In this document: positions 5,002 to 5,674 of the stretch, one piece after another
Layout of the letters: every line of letters starts with the position of its first letter
How positions within the stretch are numbered: the first letter of the stretch is position 1
Source: Gemmatimonadota bacterium
Lineage (GTDB): Bacteria; Latescibacterota; UBA2968; UBA8231
Assembly: GCA_009845645.1 (NCBI GenBank)
Contig: VXZF01000477.1
Span: forward strand, 1,288-6,961
Length of the DNA: 5,674 nt
Reading direction: 5' to 3'
Notes under the pieces: model-generated
Told to the model about the DNA's origin: nothing
What the model saw: only the letters and a program-made list of their open reading frames with translations
Database searches by the model: none
Translations under genes and position numbers: made by a program

Positions 5002-5674
5002 AACCAGTTCTCCTTATCCACCACATTCATCAATTCCTCGCCGCGAGCAAAGCGCTTGCAATTTTCCACCACCAAGTCGCGCCGACGGTCTCTCAGATAA
5101 GGGCCGGCCGCGGCCACGTGCGGAGTCATCAGGAAGTTCGGGGCCGTCCACAGCGGATGCTCCGGCGGCAATGGCTCCTGCTCAAATACATCTAGGGCAG
5201 CACCGGCGATCTGGCCTTCGCGCAGGGCTTGGTCGAGGTCGTCCAACTTGACGTTCGCGCCGCGACCGATGTTGACGAAGTACGCACTGTTCTTCATCTG
5301 CTCGAACCGAGCGCTGGTGAAAAAGCCCTCGGTCTGCGGCGTCTGCGGCACGGTAACTATGACAAAATCCGCCCTCGGCAGGAGCTGGTCGAGCTCGTCC
5401 GGGCGATATAGTTCGTCAACGCCCGGAGGCGGCGACTCAACGCGGGGGTCGATGCCAATGGTCGTTATGCCCCAGTTCTTGCACTGGTGCGCGGTCTCTG
5501 CGCCAATCCCGCCGACGCCGACGATCAGCGCAGTAGCTTCAGGCAGATAGGTCGAGGGACTCGACTCCCCACCGCTGCGCCATTGGCCGTCGAACTGGTA
5601 GCGGAAGTAGCGGTGCATGCCGCGCGAGAGCGCCAGCACAAAGGCCATGATATGGGCCGAGATATGGTCGTTGA
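4998..5674 (-). CDS. D-2-hydroxyacid dehydrogenase, N-terminus beyond right edge (partial)
   Basis: The frame is open to the right edge: upstream of the internal ATG at 5648 it continues NDHISAHI, which fits the family segment before the hinge helix, so 5648 is not the start. About 224 residues are visible of the usual 300-330. Numbered from that Met, they show the NAD-binding loop GVGGIG (44-49) with the acidic residue after strand 2 (GIDPR, D67), then VIVTVPQTPQTEGFF (96-110), and the three catalytic residues of the family: R129 in NIGRG, E158 in FEQEP and H177 in TPHVAAAG. These enzymes reduce 2-oxoacids such as glyoxylate, hydroxypyruvate or phosphoglycerate-type substrates to D-2-hydroxyacids with NAD(P)H. 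An acidic residue after strand 2 favours NADH over NADPH (inference). The substrate cannot be named, because the N-terminal substrate-binding part is mostly missing. The gene converges on the methyltransferase and shares its stop. Confidence 0.9.
   Translation of the reverse strand, partial: NDHISAHIMAFVLALSRGMHRYFRYQFDGQWRSGGESSPSTYLPEATALIVGVGGIGAETAHQCKNWGITTIGIDPRVESPPPGVDELYRPDELDQLLPRADFVIVTVPQTPQTEGFFTSARFEQMKNSAYFVNIGRGANVKLDDLDQALREGQIAGAALDVFEQEPLPPEHPLWTAPNFLMTPHVAAAGPYLRDRRRDLVVENCKRFARGEELMNVVDKENWF

Noticed and set aside
5000..5012. AGAAC-CA-GTTCT inverted repeat just past the shared stop, as a bidirectional terminator
   Set aside because: Arms of 5 bases around a 2-base loop cannot form a stable hairpin, there is no T run, and it lies within the dehydrogenase coding sequence.
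1..5674. CRISPR array, tRNA, rRNA, riboswitch or insertion sequence
   Set aside because: I saw no regularly spaced repeats, no tRNA-like cloverleaf or rRNA signature, no known riboswitch core and no transposase or terminal inverted repeats.

Overview
The window looks like a bacterial chromosome segment from an uncultured organism. Genes are tightly packed, starts overlap stops or follow within a few bases, and no introns or RNA genes are seen. The mix of small flavin reductases, a dimethylformamidase-like protein, an amidohydrolase-2 protein and a 2-hydroxyacid dehydrogenase is typical of metabolically versatile environmental bacteria (marine, sponge-associated or soil). I cannot place it in a phylum from sequence alone. 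The right part (about 2.1 kb onward) reads GC-richer than the left part.

Layout: the 3' tail of a GFA-family gene (glutathione-dependent formaldehyde-activating type) enters at the left edge. A complete NADPH-dependent FMN reductase-like gene follows, and its stop overlaps the start of a small gene with a YHGS motif that suggests an ADP-ribosyltransferase-type fold. From about 1148 to 1643 there is no intact gene but two relics: the decayed 3' third of a second FMN reductase gene (frameshift plus premature stop), joined directly to a headless C-terminal piece of a GT4-type glycosyltransferase. A second, divergent YHGS-type gene follows, only 3 bases before a 454-residue protein matching the C-terminal catalytic domain of the N,N-dimethylformamidase large subunit. 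After a 115-bp gap come an amidohydrolase-2 family hydrolase and a class I SAM methyltransferase of the METTL20/METTL23-like type. Convergent to these, on the minus strand, is a D-2-hydroxyacid dehydrogenase that runs off the right edge. The two convergent genes share one CTAG as both stop codons.

How the genes may work together: the dimethylformamidase-like protein and the amidohydrolase may act on amides or lactones, and the GFA tail and dehydrogenase fit small-molecule catabolism; this is inference. The most unusual part is 150-2074, where an 'FMN reductase + YHGS protein' arrangement appears twice, once intact and once with the reductase reduced to a 3' remnant and a glycosyltransferase relic in between. 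It looks like a recombination-prone accessory patch. The possible new biology here is the pair of YHGS/ART-like proteins and their link to the flavin reductase.
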